A DNA stretch of 64,000 nucleotides from Streptomyces nojiriensis (GTDB lineage Bacteria > Actinomycetota > Actinomycetes > Streptomycetales > Streptomycetaceae). A program made the position numbers and the translations under genes. Below, one piece after another: positions 25,368-34,676 of the stretch. Every line of letters starts with the position of its first letter. Position 1 is the stretch's first letter. The notes under the pieces were generated by a model. The model made no database searches and was not told the origin of the DNA. It was given only the letters and a program-made list of their open reading frames with translations. Where the stretch lies: positions 2,480,001 through 2,544,000 of the forward strand of contig NZ_CP071139.1 of assembly GCF_017639205.1 (NCBI RefSeq). The letters run 5' to 3'.

Positions 25368-27566
25368 TCAGGGCAGTGGCGTCAGCTCGACGGGGAAGCC
25401 GTTGAGCACCGCCGTGCCGGACAGCCGGTCCCTGCGGGTGCCGTCGAGCAGCTGGTTGACGTTCACGCCGGGCGCCGCGGCGGCCACCGACAGCCGCGAG
25501 CCGGCCCGGTCGTGGCCCCAGCCGTGCGGAAGGCTCACCACGCCACGGCGGATGGCGTCGGTGACCTCCACGGGCACCTCCAGGCTCCCGCCGTCGGCGG
25601 TGATCCTGGCGTGCCCTCCGTCGACGAGTCCGAGCCGGTCCGCGTCCTGCGGATGGACTTGAAGGGTGCAGCGGTTGGAACCTCCGGTGAGGGACGGGAC
25701 GTTGTGCAACCAGCTGTTGTTGGACCGCAGATGGCGGCGGCCCACGAGCACCAGGGCGGCGGGGCGGTCGGCGAGCGCCGCGCGCAGCTTGGGGAGCTCG
25801 GCCGCGATCGGGTCCGGGAGCAGCTCGATCCTGCCGCTGCGGGTCTTCAGCACGCCCGGGAGCCGGGGCCGCAGCGGGCCGAGGTCGATGCCGTGCGGCG
25901 CCTGGCGCAGATCGTCGAGCGTCAGTCCGTACGGGCCGGTGCGCAGCATCAGGTCGAGGCGCCGCTCGGGTCCGGTGCGGCCGGTCAGCAGGCGCGCCAA
26001 CTCCTGCGGGTCGCCGCCGTGGAGCGGCGAGTGGGGATCGGCGACGGCCCGGGCCAGGCTGTCGGCGATGACACGCTCGTCGACGACCCCGGGCGGCGCT
26101 CCGTGCAGGCCGGAGACGGCGAGGATCAGGCGCGCGTGGATCTCGCACTCGTCCATGCGCCCGTCCTCCGTCGGGAGGGCGGCGGGCGAATAGCGGGCCT
26201 GGTTGCGTACGGCGAACCCGTTGAACGCGAAGTCGAAGTGCGCGCTCTGTGAGGGCGGCGGCGGCGGCAGGACGACGTGGGCGTGGCGTGAGGTCTCGTT
26301 CAGGTAGGGGTCGACCGAGACCATGAAGTCCAGCCCGGCCAGCGCCCGGTCCAGCCGATCGCCGTCGGGTGCGGACAGGACCGGGTTGGCGGCGATGGCC
26401 AGCAGCACCCGGATCCGCCCGTCGCCCGGGGTCTCGATCTCCTCCGCGAGGGCGGCCATCGGCAGCTCGCCCTTGACTTCAGGGTGGCCGGCGACCCGGC
26501 TCGACCAGCGGCCGAGGGCGAACCCCTTGCCCGGACCCGCGGGGCGGCTCGCGGGGGCGGTAGCGGAGAGCGGGAAGAGGGCGCCGCCCGGCCGGTCGAG
26601 GTTGCCGGTGAGGATGTTCAGTACGTCGACCAGCCAGCTCGCGAGCGTGCCGAACTCGACGGTGCAGCTGCCGATCCGGGCGTAGACGGCGGCGGTGGGT
26701 GCGACCGCGAGCTCGCGGGCGAGGGTGCGGATCTCGGCAGCGGTGAGGTCGCATGCGGGTGCGACGGCCTCAGGAGTGAAACTCCCGAGCGCGGCGCCGA
26801 GTTCCCCGATGCCGTCGCAGTGTTCCGCCAGCGCTCCGGGGTCGGCGAGCTTCTCCTCGATCAGGGTGTGTGCGAGGGCGGCGAGCAGCAGCGCGTCGCT
26901 GCCGGGGCGCGGCGCGAGGTGGCGGTCGGCGAGCGCGGCGGTGCGCGTACGGCGCGGGTCGACGACGACCAGGGTGCCGCCCCGGGCGCGCAGGGCCTTG
27001 AGCCGGCCCGGGAAGTCGGGGGCGGTGCACAGGGAGCCGTTGGACTCGACCGGGTTGGCGCCCAGGAGCAGCAGGAAGTCGGTCCGGTCGAGGTCGGGGA
27101 CCGGGATGGCGAAGGGGTCGCCGAAGAGCAGCCCGCTGGATACGTGCTTGGGCATCTGGTCCAGGGTGCTGGCGGTGAAGAGGTTGCGGGTGCCGAGGCT
27201 CTTGAGGAGCAGGGGCGGGTAGAGGGCGCCGGCCATGGTGTGGACGTTCGGATTGCCGAGGACGACCCCGGCCGACTGGGCCCCGTACTCCTGGACCAGG
27301 GCGGGGACGGCGGCCGCGACGGCTGCGAAGGCCTCCTCCCAGGTGGCCTCCCGCAAGCGGCCGTCGCGGCGGACGAGGGGGCCCCGCAGCCGGTCGGGGT
27401 CGGAGTCGAGTGCTCCGAACGCGGCCCCCTTGGGGCAGATGAAGCCGCGGCTGAAGACGTCCTCGCGGTCACCGCGGGCTCCGGTGACCGCGCCGTCCGC
27501 GAGGGTGAGGGTGAGGCCGCAGGTGGCTTCGCAGAGGGGGCAGATACGCAGGGCGGTGCGGGACAT
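25368..27566 (-). CDS. molybdopterin-dependent oxidoreductase (DMSO reductase family)
   Basis: 732 residues. The N-terminus carries a [4Fe-4S] site, CPLCEATC (C-x2-C-x3-C) then GFICPKG about 30 residues on. The Mo-bisMGD domains follow (LLLLGANPVESNG, VVVDPRRTRTAALAD) and the C-terminal molydopterin dinucleotide-binding domain has NNSWLHNVPSL and LPHGWGHDR. It has no Tat signal, so it acts in the cytosol, like assimilatory nitrate reductase or formate dehydrogenase relatives; its substrate cannot be told. ATG 27566 has GGAGG directly upstream. An operator-like palindrome lies at 27624-27644 and a TetR gene follows upstream on the same strand. Confidence 0.9.
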   Translation of the reverse strand: MSRTALRICPLCEATCGLTLTLADGAVTGARGDREDVFSRGFICPKGAAFGALDSDPDRLRGPLVRRDGRLREATWEEAFAAVAAAVPALVQEYGAQSAGVVLGNPNVHTMAGALYPPLLLKSLGTRNLFTASTLDQMPKHVSSGLLFGDPFAIPVPDLDRTDFLLLLGANPVESNGSLCTAPDFPGRLKALRARGGTLVVVDPRRTRTAALADRHLAPRPGSDALLLAALAHTLIEEKLADPGALAEHCDGIGELGAALGSFTPEAVAPACDLTAAEIRTLARELAVAPTAAVYARIGSCTVEFGTLASWLVDVLNILTGNLDRPGGALFPLSATAPASRPAGPGKGFALGRWSSRVAGHPEVKGELPMAALAEEIETPGDGRIRVLLAIAANPVLSAPDGDRLDRALAGLDFMVSVDPYLNETSRHAHVVLPPPPPSQSAHFDFAFNGFAVRNQARYSPAALPTEDGRMDECEIHARLILAVSGLHGAPPGVVDERVIADSLARAVADPHSPLHGGDPQELARLLTGRTGPERRLDLMLRTGPYGLTLDDLRQAPHGIDLGPLRPRLPGVLKTRSGRIELLPDPIAAELPKLRAALADRPAALVLVGRRHLRSNNSWLHNVPSLTGGSNRCTLQVHPQDADRLGLVDGGHARITADGGSLEVPVEVTDAIRRGVVSLPHGWGHDRAGSRLSVAAAAPGVNVNQLLDGTRRDRLSGTAVLNGFPVELTPLP

Positions 27567-27623
27567 GGGCCCTCCAGGGGCGGCGGTCTGCGGCAAGGGC
27601 ACGGGCGCGCGGAGTGCAACCGA

Positions 27624-27644
27624 GCATACCGACCGGTACGCATG
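27624..27644. promoter_or_regulatory. operator-like palindrome before the molybdopterin oxidoreductase
   Basis: GCATACCGACCGGTACGCAT (27624-27643) is a near-perfect inverted repeat about 58 bases before the oxidoreductase start. It contains ATACCGACCGGT, which also appears at the two operators of the 0.3-7.3 kb acyl-CoA regulon, so either the adjacent TetR or the TetR at 4.0-4.6 kb could bind. Confidence 0.5.
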
Positions 27645-27752
27645 GAGGGGAGGGGTGTGCGGGACCGAGTGGGTACGGGTGACGACCGGCAGCTTTCGAG
27701 GGCCCGGCAGCGGCACCGGAACCGGCAGCACCGGAACCGGAGCCGGCAGGGG

Positions 27753-28373
27753 TCAGTCCAGCACGCGGGCCAGGTACGCGTGCATCATCGCGCGGGTCTC
27801 GGCGACGATGCCCGGGTCCCCGGCCGGGTCGGCCCGGAAGGCGAGTTGTATCAGCGCGTCGGTGGCCTCGACGGCGACGAGGACGGCCCGTTCCAGGGTG
27901 GCGTCGGGGGTCAGGGCGAGATGCGCGGAGAGCAGTTCCGTCAGCCGGTCGGCGACCTGGTGGTTGGGGTCGGCCTCCGGCCCCTCGGCCGGCGGCGCGG
28001 GCACACCGAAGTCGACGAGCGCGAAGCCGGGAACGCTCCGCTTCATGGCCAGGTACTCGTCAAGCACCGCGTCCACGACGGGCCGCCAGTCGGTGGCCGG
28101 CAGGTCGGCGAGCCGGTCCGCGATGCCGTCGACGTAGCGGTCCAGGTTGCGGTGGGCGAGGGCGATGGCCATGGCCCGCTTGTTGCCGAAGAAGCGGTAG
28201 ACGGAACCGATCGGCACGCCGGCGCGCAGGGCCACGGCACGGGTGCTGAGGTTCTCGTACCCGGTCTCGTCCAGCAGCTCGGCGCAGGCGTCGAGGATCC
28301 GGGCGAGCCGGTCGGCGCTGCGCTGCTGGATCGGCGCTCGGCGCAGGGCGTGGGCGGAAGGCACGGGATCCAT
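27753..28373 (-). CDS. TetR-family regulator
   Basis: 206 residues. The HTH region TRAVALRAGVPIGSVYRFFGNKRAM is the TetR type with the SVYRFF recognition-helix variant. Start ATG 28373 keeps 7 bases from AGGAG; the adjacent ATG 28376 is only 4 bases away. It precedes the molybdopterin oxidoreductase on the same strand, and the palindrome at 27624-27644 lies between them, which suggests that it controls that gene. Confidence 0.87.
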   Translation of the reverse strand: MDPVPSAHALRRAPIQQRSADRLARILDACAELLDETGYENLSTRAVALRAGVPIGSVYRFFGNKRAMAIALAHRNLDRYVDGIADRLADLPATDWRPVVDAVLDEYLAMKRSVPGFALVDFGVPAPPAEGPEADPNHQVADRLTELLSAHLALTPDATLERAVLVAVEATDALIQLAFRADPAGDPGIVAETRAMMHAYLARVLD

Positions 28374-28408
28374 CATGCCGCTCCTCGCTTCTCGGTTCCG
28401 CAGGGGTC

Positions 28409-29779
28409 TCAGTTCAGCAGAAGACTGAGCCCTCCGACGGTGTAAGTGATCATCAGCACCAGCAGCGGCAGTTGTCCGGCGACCGCCTTCGCGGGCGGGA
28501 AGAGGCGCACGGACCGGTCGTGGGTCGCGACGACACCGAGGACGTGACCGGTGACGACGGCGACGACCTGGAGGGCGGCGAGGCCGCCGGGACCCAGGGG
28601 CGGCACGGGTTCGGGGGCGTTGTCAGTGCCGAGTGCCATGCTTACTGTGCGTGGTCCTTCGACTACCAGGAGGGAGAAGTAGTGGGCGATGAGATAGCCG
28701 AGCGCGATCGGTACGAGTGAGTGCGCGAAGGCGGTCAGCGGGCCGGGGTGCGGGCCGCTGACGAGGCGGGTGGCGGCGGCGCAGAGGCAGTAGAGGGTGG
28801 CGACGAGGGCGATGGAGCCGAGCAGTCCGAGTGTGGCCGTGGGGATGCGGCCGAGGGGGGAGGTCTGCAGGACGTTGATCCACGAGGGGTTGTCGGAGAA
28901 GCCGTCGTAGGCGGTTGAGCCGAGCAGGACGCAGACGGTGGCGACGAGTCCGGGCCGCTCGGGTGTCGCGTCGAGTCCGTGGAAGGGGTTACGGAGGACG
29001 AGGCGGCCGTCGCTGCGACGGCCGAGGGGGGCGAGCCGGGCCAGGAGGGCGGAGTACGCCTCGAAGGCATCGCCGTCGTCGAACCAGCGCTCGCCGAAGC
29101 GGGCGGCGAGCAGGAGGTGGGCGGTGGCGTAGGCGGTGATCGCGATGAGGAGGGTGGTGGTGGATGCGGGATCAGGAGCGACGAGTTCGAGCCAGGTGAA
29201 GCCGAACAGTCCGGCGGCGGCGGGCCATTGGCCGAGCCGGGCGGGAAGGGGGCGGGGGCGGCCGGGGCCGCGGCGGGGCAGGGAGCGGGAGAGCAGGCGG
29301 TGCAGGGTGCGGAGCGGGTTGAGCAGGCGCCAGACGGGGCCGAGGAGAAGGGAGGCGGGCACGAGTCCGACCCAGAGGAGGACGTAGACGGCGCCGGGAG
29401 CGGGGTTGCGCGCGGGGTCGTCGGGACCGAGGAGGAGGTGGAGCAGGACGGCCGCCGAGGCGGCGAGTCCCAGTCCGCGCAGGGCGGTTCGGACCGCGGG
29501 CGCGTCGGCCACCCGCTGGAGGGCGGCGGGCAGGGCGAGGCCCGAGCGCGCTCCGCGGAAGCGGGAGGTGGACCAGAGCAGGCCGAGGGCAAGAAAGGAG
29601 ACGAACAGCGCGGCGAAGGCACCGGCGAAGGCATAGAAGGGAGAGATCGGCAGGTCGTGCTGGGACCCGATCCCGTGCGCGAGCGAGGTGAGCGGATCGG
29701 CCGGGTGAAGGACCACGCCCTGGCCGTGGCTCCCCTCGCCGGCGCCCGGGAGGGGATCCGGCCCGAGCGGGCTCACCAT
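28409..29779 (-). CDS. polytopic membrane protein of a NosD-like envelope cassette
   Basis: About 456 residues with roughly 10 membrane helices. The N-terminal part has the segment HGIGSQHDLPISPFYAFAGA (20 residues), a pattern I associate with membrane proteins coded beside copper-enzyme or NosD-like genes; this is recall, not a search result. There is no transporter or catalytic motif that I recognise. ATG 29779 abuts GGAGGG, and the next codon GTG 29776 has better spacing. It is the last of three same-strand genes with the lipoprotein and the beta-helix protein. Function unknown; a role in maturing a secreted metalloprotein is speculative. Confidence 0.75.
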   Translation of the reverse strand: MVSPLGPDPLPGAGEGSHGQGVVLHPADPLTSLAHGIGSQHDLPISPFYAFAGAFAALFVSFLALGLLWSTSRFRGARSGLALPAALQRVADAPAVRTALRGLGLAASAAVLLHLLLGPDDPARNPAPGAVYVLLWVGLVPASLLLGPVWRLLNPLRTLHRLLSRSLPRRGPGRPRPLPARLGQWPAAAGLFGFTWLELVAPDPASTTTLLIAITAYATAHLLLAARFGERWFDDGDAFEAYSALLARLAPLGRRSDGRLVLRNPFHGLDATPERPGLVATVCVLLGSTAYDGFSDNPSWINVLQTSPLGRIPTATLGLLGSIALVATLYCLCAAATRLVSGPHPGPLTAFAHSLVPIALGYLIAHYFSLLVVEGPRTVSMALGTDNAPEPVPPLGPGGLAALQVVAVVTGHVLGVVATHDRSVRLFPPAKAVAGQLPLLVLMITYTVGGLSLLLN

Positions 29780-29894
29780 CCCTCCGCCCGGGGCGGCGTC
29801 CCGTCGGCGACACGGCCCGGCCACCCGGGCGCAGGGCCCTGTGCCGGCGCGGGCTCGGGTCGGCGCGCGGGGCTGGGGTCGGGGCGGTGCGGGG

Positions 29895-30812
29895 TCATCG
29901 GACGAGGAGTTGGGTCAGGACGAGGCCGGACTCGTGGGTCTCGACCTCGAAGAGGCCCGTGCGGTCGGCCGTCAGGACCAGGGTGGCCTCCTGGCCCGCC
30001 GGCAGGGCGAGTTCTTTGTCGTAGCCGTGGACGTGCAGGGTGTCCGCGCGGTCGCTCGTGACACGCAGGGCCACGCGCTCTCCGCGCCGCAGCTCGGTGC
30101 GGGCGGGGGCCGGGCTGACCTTGCCGTCCCGGACGGTGATGGTGACCGTGCGGTCGGTCTGCTCCGGCGCTGGGCTCTGGCCCGGCGGCGGGGTGTCCCC
30201 GTGGCTGTGTCCGCCCGGCCGGCCCGGGGCGGCGGCGGTGGCGGTGAGCTGGGCCGTGCCCTCGACCGGCTTGCCGGAGACCGCCCAGGCGGTGTGGTCG
30301 TCCGCGTAGAGGCGGACGGTCAGGGTGTGCGCGCCCTCGGGGACCTGCGCCGCGGGCAGGTGGAACCAGGGACCGTACAGCCGGGCCAGCTTGTGCCCGT
30401 CGAGCTCCAGGTGGGCGTGGCCCGCGCCCGGAAGGGCGGCGCCGCCGGTGCTGTCCGGGGTGAAGCGGTAGTTCGTCAACGCCAGTTGGAGGTTCCAGCC
30501 GTCCTCCGAGTCCGGGCGGACGCTCAGCTGGACCTCCGGCGCGCCCTGGACCGGGACCTCGCGGAGCCGGTGGCCGGTGGCGTCGGTGGCCGTGAGCAGG
30601 GTGCCCACATCGCCGGAGGCCTGCTCGTGGCTGGTGCCGGGCTTGTGGTGCGTGGTGGCCCGCCCGCCGCAGCCCGTCGCCGCGCCGCCCGCGAGGAGCA
30701 GGGCGAGGGCGAGCAGGGCCGCGGCGCGGGCGGTTCGGCGGAGCCTGCGGGCCGCGCGGGGCGGCGGAGCGCAGGCGTCGCACCGGTTGTCGTCGTCGGG
30801 CCGGTCGGTCAC
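29895..30812 (-). CDS. lipoprotein with C-terminal cupredoxin-like domain
   Basis: 305 residues. After a charged N-terminus with two CxxC-spaced Cys (CDACAPP), a hydrophobic stretch ends in GGAATGCGG, a plausible but imperfect lipobox. The middle part (residues about 80-200) is a beta-rich domain with LTNYRFTPD and HAHLELDGHK. The C-terminal part (about 215-305) looks like a cupredoxin fold: VTITVRDGKVSP, LRRGERVALRVTSDRADTLHVHGYDKE, then FEVETHESG. The His positions in HVHGYD and THESG resemble copper ligands, but a Cys ligand is missing, so metal binding is unproven. It lies between the NosD-like and membrane protein genes. Confidence 0.75.
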   Translation of the reverse strand: MTDRPDDDNRCDACAPPPRAARRLRRTARAAALLALALLLAGGAATGCGGRATTHHKPGTSHEQASGDVGTLLTATDATGHRLREVPVQGAPEVQLSVRPDSEDGWNLQLALTNYRFTPDSTGGAALPGAGHAHLELDGHKLARLYGPWFHLPAAQVPEGAHTLTVRLYADDHTAWAVSGKPVEGTAQLTATAAAPGRPGGHSHGDTPPPGQSPAPEQTDRTVTITVRDGKVSPAPARTELRRGERVALRVTSDRADTLHVHGYDKELALPAGQEATLVLTADRTGLFEVETHESGLVLTQLLVR

Positions 30813-30849
30813 GGCTGGCCTCCTGGGGTCGGTGCGGCCTGGGCGGGGG

Positions 30850-32997
30850 TCACGGCGCGGGGTCCGGGGTCGTCGGGGTCACCGGGGGCTCGGGGGCGGC
30901 GGCGCTCAGCGCCGGGGCGGGGCCGGCGGGGACCGGGGCGCGGTCGCCCGCGGGGTCGCCGCCCGGGCCGGCCGGGCGGGCCGGGGTGCCCGGGCGGGCC
31001 GAGGCCACCACCGCCCACAGGACCCAGATCACGGCGACCAGGGCCCGTACCCAGGCGGGGCTCAGGGGGGTCCAGGGGATCATCAGGACGGCCTTGTCGA
31101 AGGCGTCCAGCAGGGTGAGCCCGGCCAGCAGCAGGGTCAGGCGGGCCAGCCAGGGGCGGGCGGGGCGCAGGACCAGGCCCGCGCCCGTCCACCACAGGCC
31201 GAGCAGGAGGAGGGCGAGCGCCGGGACGAAGGTGGCGGTCAGGGGCATGGTGGAGCCGGCCACGTCCAGGACCAGACCCGCCAGTCCCGCCAGCGTGGCG
31301 GCCGTGCCCAGCCGGGAGCCGCGCAGCCGGCGCCACCACAGGACGCCGCCGACGAGCAGCAGCACCGCGGCCACGGCCAGCGCGAGCTGGGTCTCCACCC
31401 GCTCCAGTCCGCGCGCGCCGTACCAGTCGCAGCCGGACGGGAGTTTGCGTGCCTGGACGTTGTAGTCCGCGCAGACGAGGAGCTGGGCCAGCTTGACCGG
31501 TTCGCCGACCAGGCGGGCCGACGCGCCCGAGACCTCGCCCCGGCGGTCACCGCACTGCGGGACCGCGCCGGGGGTGGAGCCGTCGGGTCCGTCCTGCCAG
31601 CAGTTGGCGCGCCCCTGGCCGTCCCACCACACGTCCATGCCGTTGGGGCGGGCGGCGCCGGACTTGTCCTTGCCCATGACGTTCCCGGCGTACCGGTTGT
31701 GGTGGGAGGTGTCGGTCTGCTTCGACCACGCCTCCTCACCGCGGATGAAGGCGGGGACCGCACTGAGGAAGAAGCCCGCGCGCCGGTGCCCGTACACCCA
31801 GTTGTTCTCGTAGAGGTTCCAGTTGCCGCCCGCTGTGATGATGCCGGTGCCCGGCGGCATGGAGATCTGCGGGCAGACCACGCCCCGCTCGTAGCCGCGC
31901 TCGATCGGCGGTTTGGCGCAGGTGCCGTCGGCGACGTACCCGTAGTAGTCCTGGTTGTTGTCGTGGATCAGGTTCCGCTCGAACTTGGCGTGGTTCTGCG
32001 GGAGTCCGGGGTGGCCGGGGAAGGCGCTGTCCATCGAGGCGCCGCCCATGTTCTGGTCGAACTCGTTGTCGTGCACCCACACCGAGTCGCCCGCGGTGCC
32101 GGAGTAGCCGACCATGTTGTGGTGGCTGTGGCAGCCGGTGATCTCGATGGAGTACCGGGGGACCTCGTAGCCGCGGCCGTCGTTGATGTTCGAGGCGCTG
32201 CCCGGGTAGATGCCGGAGTCGCCGTTCCCGTACGACTCGCAGTTCTTGTAGAGCCCGTGGTCGCTGGCGAAGGTCAGGAAGCCGTACTCGTCGTTCCAGC
32301 GGGTGAGCACGTCGTCGATGACGAAGCCGTCGCCCGCGAGCACGTACAGCGAGTTGAAGGTGGTGCGCTGGGCGGTGAAGTTGCGGAAGTAGATGCCGTT
32401 GGACTTGTCCGCGCGGATGGCGTTCAGCTTCTGGTACTTGGCGTCGACGACGACGTCGAGCCGTGACGCGCCCGTGCCCTCGATCTGCAGGTTCGTCTTG
32501 CCGAGGATGGCGACGAGGTTCTGGTTGTGCCGGCACTGCACCTGCTGCTCGTACGACAGGATCTGGTACCCGAGTGAGGACTGCGGGGCCTTGAGCGCGG
32601 CGCACTCCCCCGTCGGCGCGGGGAGCGAGGGCTCCTCCTCGTACAGGCCGGGGAGGATCGCGATGTTCATCCCGGGCCGGTCGACGGCGTCGACGGCCTC
32701 CTGCAGGTGCCGGTAGCCGCTCTTCTCGCACCGCTCGTACAGGGCGAGGTTGCGCTGCCTGAGCTCGTCGGGGAAGGCGGATATCCGGCGCTCGAAGGCG
32801 GGCCGGTCGGTTTTGCAGACGATCAGGTCGGGCTCCGCCGTGCGGTACTCGGGTACCGATCCGGAGCCGTCCGGGAGGGTGATCGGGCGTTCCTCGTGCG
32901 CGCTGGCGGCGGGCGCCGCGACGAGGAGGGACAGGAGGGCGAGAAGGGCGGCGAGGAGCGCCGCCGGCACGGCAGGGAACCTGCGGGTCCACGACAT
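30850..32997 (-). CDS. secreted right-handed beta-helix protein, NosD-like, membrane anchored
   Basis: 715 residues. It has a Sec signal (FPAVPAALLAALLALLSLLVAAPAASA) and then a parallel beta-helix domain of about 480 residues. The beta-helix has repeated turns such as GIYFRNFTAQ, GFVIDDVLTRWNDEYG, NGDSGIYPGSAS, ENNWVYGHRRAGF. The C-terminal quarter holds about five hydrophobic helices and a Pro-rich tail. The fold resembles carbohydrate-binding NosD or lyase families, and several Cys could form disulphides outside the cell. ATG 32997 is the start that begins the signal peptide. It is the first gene of the three-gene cassette, 37 bases before the lipoprotein. Confidence 0.82.
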   Translation of the reverse strand: MSWTRRFPAVPAALLAALLALLSLLVAAPAASAHEERPITLPDGSGSVPEYRTAEPDLIVCKTDRPAFERRISAFPDELRQRNLALYERCEKSGYRHLQEAVDAVDRPGMNIAILPGLYEEEPSLPAPTGECAALKAPQSSLGYQILSYEQQVQCRHNQNLVAILGKTNLQIEGTGASRLDVVVDAKYQKLNAIRADKSNGIYFRNFTAQRTTFNSLYVLAGDGFVIDDVLTRWNDEYGFLTFASDHGLYKNCESYGNGDSGIYPGSASNINDGRGYEVPRYSIEITGCHSHHNMVGYSGTAGDSVWVHDNEFDQNMGGASMDSAFPGHPGLPQNHAKFERNLIHDNNQDYYGYVADGTCAKPPIERGYERGVVCPQISMPPGTGIITAGGNWNLYENNWVYGHRRAGFFLSAVPAFIRGEEAWSKQTDTSHHNRYAGNVMGKDKSGAARPNGMDVWWDGQGRANCWQDGPDGSTPGAVPQCGDRRGEVSGASARLVGEPVKLAQLLVCADYNVQARKLPSGCDWYGARGLERVETQLALAVAAVLLLVGGVLWWRRLRGSRLGTAATLAGLAGLVLDVAGSTMPLTATFVPALALLLLGLWWTGAGLVLRPARPWLARLTLLLAGLTLLDAFDKAVLMIPWTPLSPAWVRALVAVIWVLWAVVASARPGTPARPAGPGGDPAGDRAPVPAGPAPALSAAAPEPPVTPTTPDPAP

Positions 32998-33218
32998 GCG
33001 CGTGAGAGTAGAGCAATGTTCATCTTTTGGGATCCCCCTCGACCGAATCGGTGTTCCCGCCCGCCGGTTCCGCGCCCGCACCCGCCGGTTCCGACCACCG
33101 CCTCCAACCACCGCCTCCGATCACCGTTTCCGCCCCGGCTCCCGTCCGGGCCTCCGTCGACCCCCGCCCCCATTTCCGGCCTTTCCTGGCGATCTCCGGA
33201 CCGAGCACAGGTCCGCCG

Positions 33219-33262
33219 TTGACGTGCGGGCCGCGGAATCCTACTGTCAACCATAGGATTCC
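33219..33262 (+). promoter_or_regulatory. hmgA promoter with overlapping operator
   Basis: TTGACG (33219-33224) and TACTGT (33242-33247) are 17 bases apart, a good sigma-70-type promoter. A perfect 9-base inverted repeat, GGAATCCTA (33235-33243) and TAGGATTCC (33254-33262), overlaps the -10 element, as expected for repressor control. Which regulator binds is unknown; the GntR downstream is the nearest candidate. Confidence 0.65.
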
Positions 33263-33284
33263 TTCGACGGAGCGGGAGCAGCAC

Positions 33285-34598
33285 ATGAGCGAGCAGGCCA
33301 GGAAGACGGCGGAGGCACTGGAGTACCTCACCGGCTTCGGCAACGAGCACAGCTCGGAGGCCGTCCCCGGCGCACTGCCGATCGGCCGGAACTCGCCCCA
33401 GCGCGCACCCCTCGGCCTCTACGCCGAGCAGCTCAGCGGCAGCGCCTTCACCGAGCCCCGCACCCACAACCGCCGCTCCTGGCTCTACCGGATCCGCCCC
33501 TCGGCCGCACACCCGCCCTTCACCCGGATCGACAACGGGGCCCTGCGTTCCGCGCCCTTCACCGAGTCCGCGGCGGACCCGAACCGGCTCCGCTGGAACC
33601 CGCTGCCCGACCCGGCCCCCGGCACCGACTTCCTCTCCGGCCTGTGGACCCTCGGCGGCAACGGCGACGCCGCCCAGCGCGCCGGCATGGCCATCCACCT
33701 CTACGCCGCCAACGCCGACATGACCGACCGGGTGTTCAGCGACTCCGACGGCGAGCTGCTCATCGTCCCCGAGCGCGGCGGGCTGCTCCTGCGCACCGAG
33801 CTGGGCCTGCTCGCCGCCCGCCCGGGCGACATGGCCCTGATCCCCCGCGGCGTGCGCTTCCGCGTCGAGCTGCTCGACGCCGACGCCCGCGGCTACATCT
33901 GCGAGAACTACGGCCAGCCCTTCGAGCTGCCGAACCTGGGCCCGATCGGCGCCAACGGCCTCGCCGCCGCACGCGACTTCCAGGCCCCCGTCGCCGCGTA
34001 CGAGGACACCGAGCGCCCGACCGAGGTGATCAACAAGTTCTGCGGCAACCTCTGGTCCGCCACCTACGACCACTCCCCCCTCGACGTGGTCGCCTGGCAC
34101 GGCAGCCACGTCCCGTACGTGTACGACATGCGCCGCTTCAACGTCCTGGGTTCGATCAGCTACGACCACCCCGACCCGTCGATCTTCACCGTCCTGACCT
34201 CGCCCTCCGACACCCCGGGGCTGGCGGGCGTGGACTTCGTGGTCTTCGCCCCGCGCTGGCTGGTCGGCGAGGACACCTTCCGCCCGCCCTACTTCCACCG
34301 CAACGTGATGAGCGAGTACATGGGCCTCATCGAGGGGGCCTACGACGCCAAGGCCGAAGGCTTCGTCCCCGGCGGCGGCTCGCTCCACAACATGATGTCC
34401 GCGCACGGACCCGACCACGAGACCTTCGAGCGGGCGAGTGCGGCCGAGCTGAAGCCGCAGAAGATCGACGACGGCCTGGCCTTCATGTTCGAGACCCGCT
34501 GGCCGATCACCGCGACCGCGCAGGCGGCCGGCGCCGATCACCTCCAGCGCGGCTACGACGACGTGTGGCAGGGTCTGCAGCGCCACTTCCGCGCCTGA
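33285..34598 (+). CDS. hmgA: homogentisate 1,2-dioxygenase
   Basis: 437 residues, matching the family's usual length. Opening [15 protein letters not shown] is characteristic. The iron ligands appear as His and Glu in [12 protein letters not shown] (about residues 337-345) and His in SAHGPD (about 372), arranged as in the human enzyme. It opens the ring of homogentisate to maleylacetoacetate in tyrosine and phenylalanine breakdown. ATG 33285 follows GGGAG. A promoter with an overlapping palindrome lies directly upstream. The next two enzymes of the pathway are not in this window. Confidence 0.96.
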   Translation: MSEQARKTAEALEYLTGFGNEHSSEAVPGALPIGRNSPQRAPLGLYAEQLSGSAFTEPRTHNRRSWLYRIRPSAAHPPFTRIDNGALRSAPFTESAADPNRLRWNPLPDPAPGTDFLSGLWTLGGNGDAAQRAGMAIHLYAANADMTDRVFSDSDGELLIVPERGGLLLRTELGLLAARPGDMALIPRGVRFRVELLDADARGYICENYGQPFELPNLGPIGANGLAAARDFQAPVAAYEDTERPTEVINKFCGNLWSATYDHSPLDVVAWHGSHVPYVYDMRRFNVLGSISYDHPDPSIFTVLTSPSDTPGLAGVDFVVFAPRWLVGEDTFRPPYFHRNVMSEYMGLIEGAYDAKAEGFVPGGGSLHNMMSAHGPDHETFERASAAELKPQKIDDGLAFMFETRWPITATAQAAGADHLQRGYDDVWQGLQRHFRA

Positions 34599-34614
34599 CC
34601 TGCACTGCATACGC

Positions 34615-34641
34615 TGCATGCGCCGTACCCTGCATGCGCCG
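34615..34641 (+). repeat. direct repeat before the GntR gene
   Basis: TGCATGCGCCG occurs at 34615-34625 and 34631-34641, 16 bases apart, with a degenerate TGCATACG just upstream (34606). It lies in the 78-base gap between hmgA and the GntR gene and could be an autoregulatory site. Confidence 0.35.
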
Positions 34642-34676
34642 CACCTCCCCCCTGTCCAGCCTTCGGAGAACCACCC

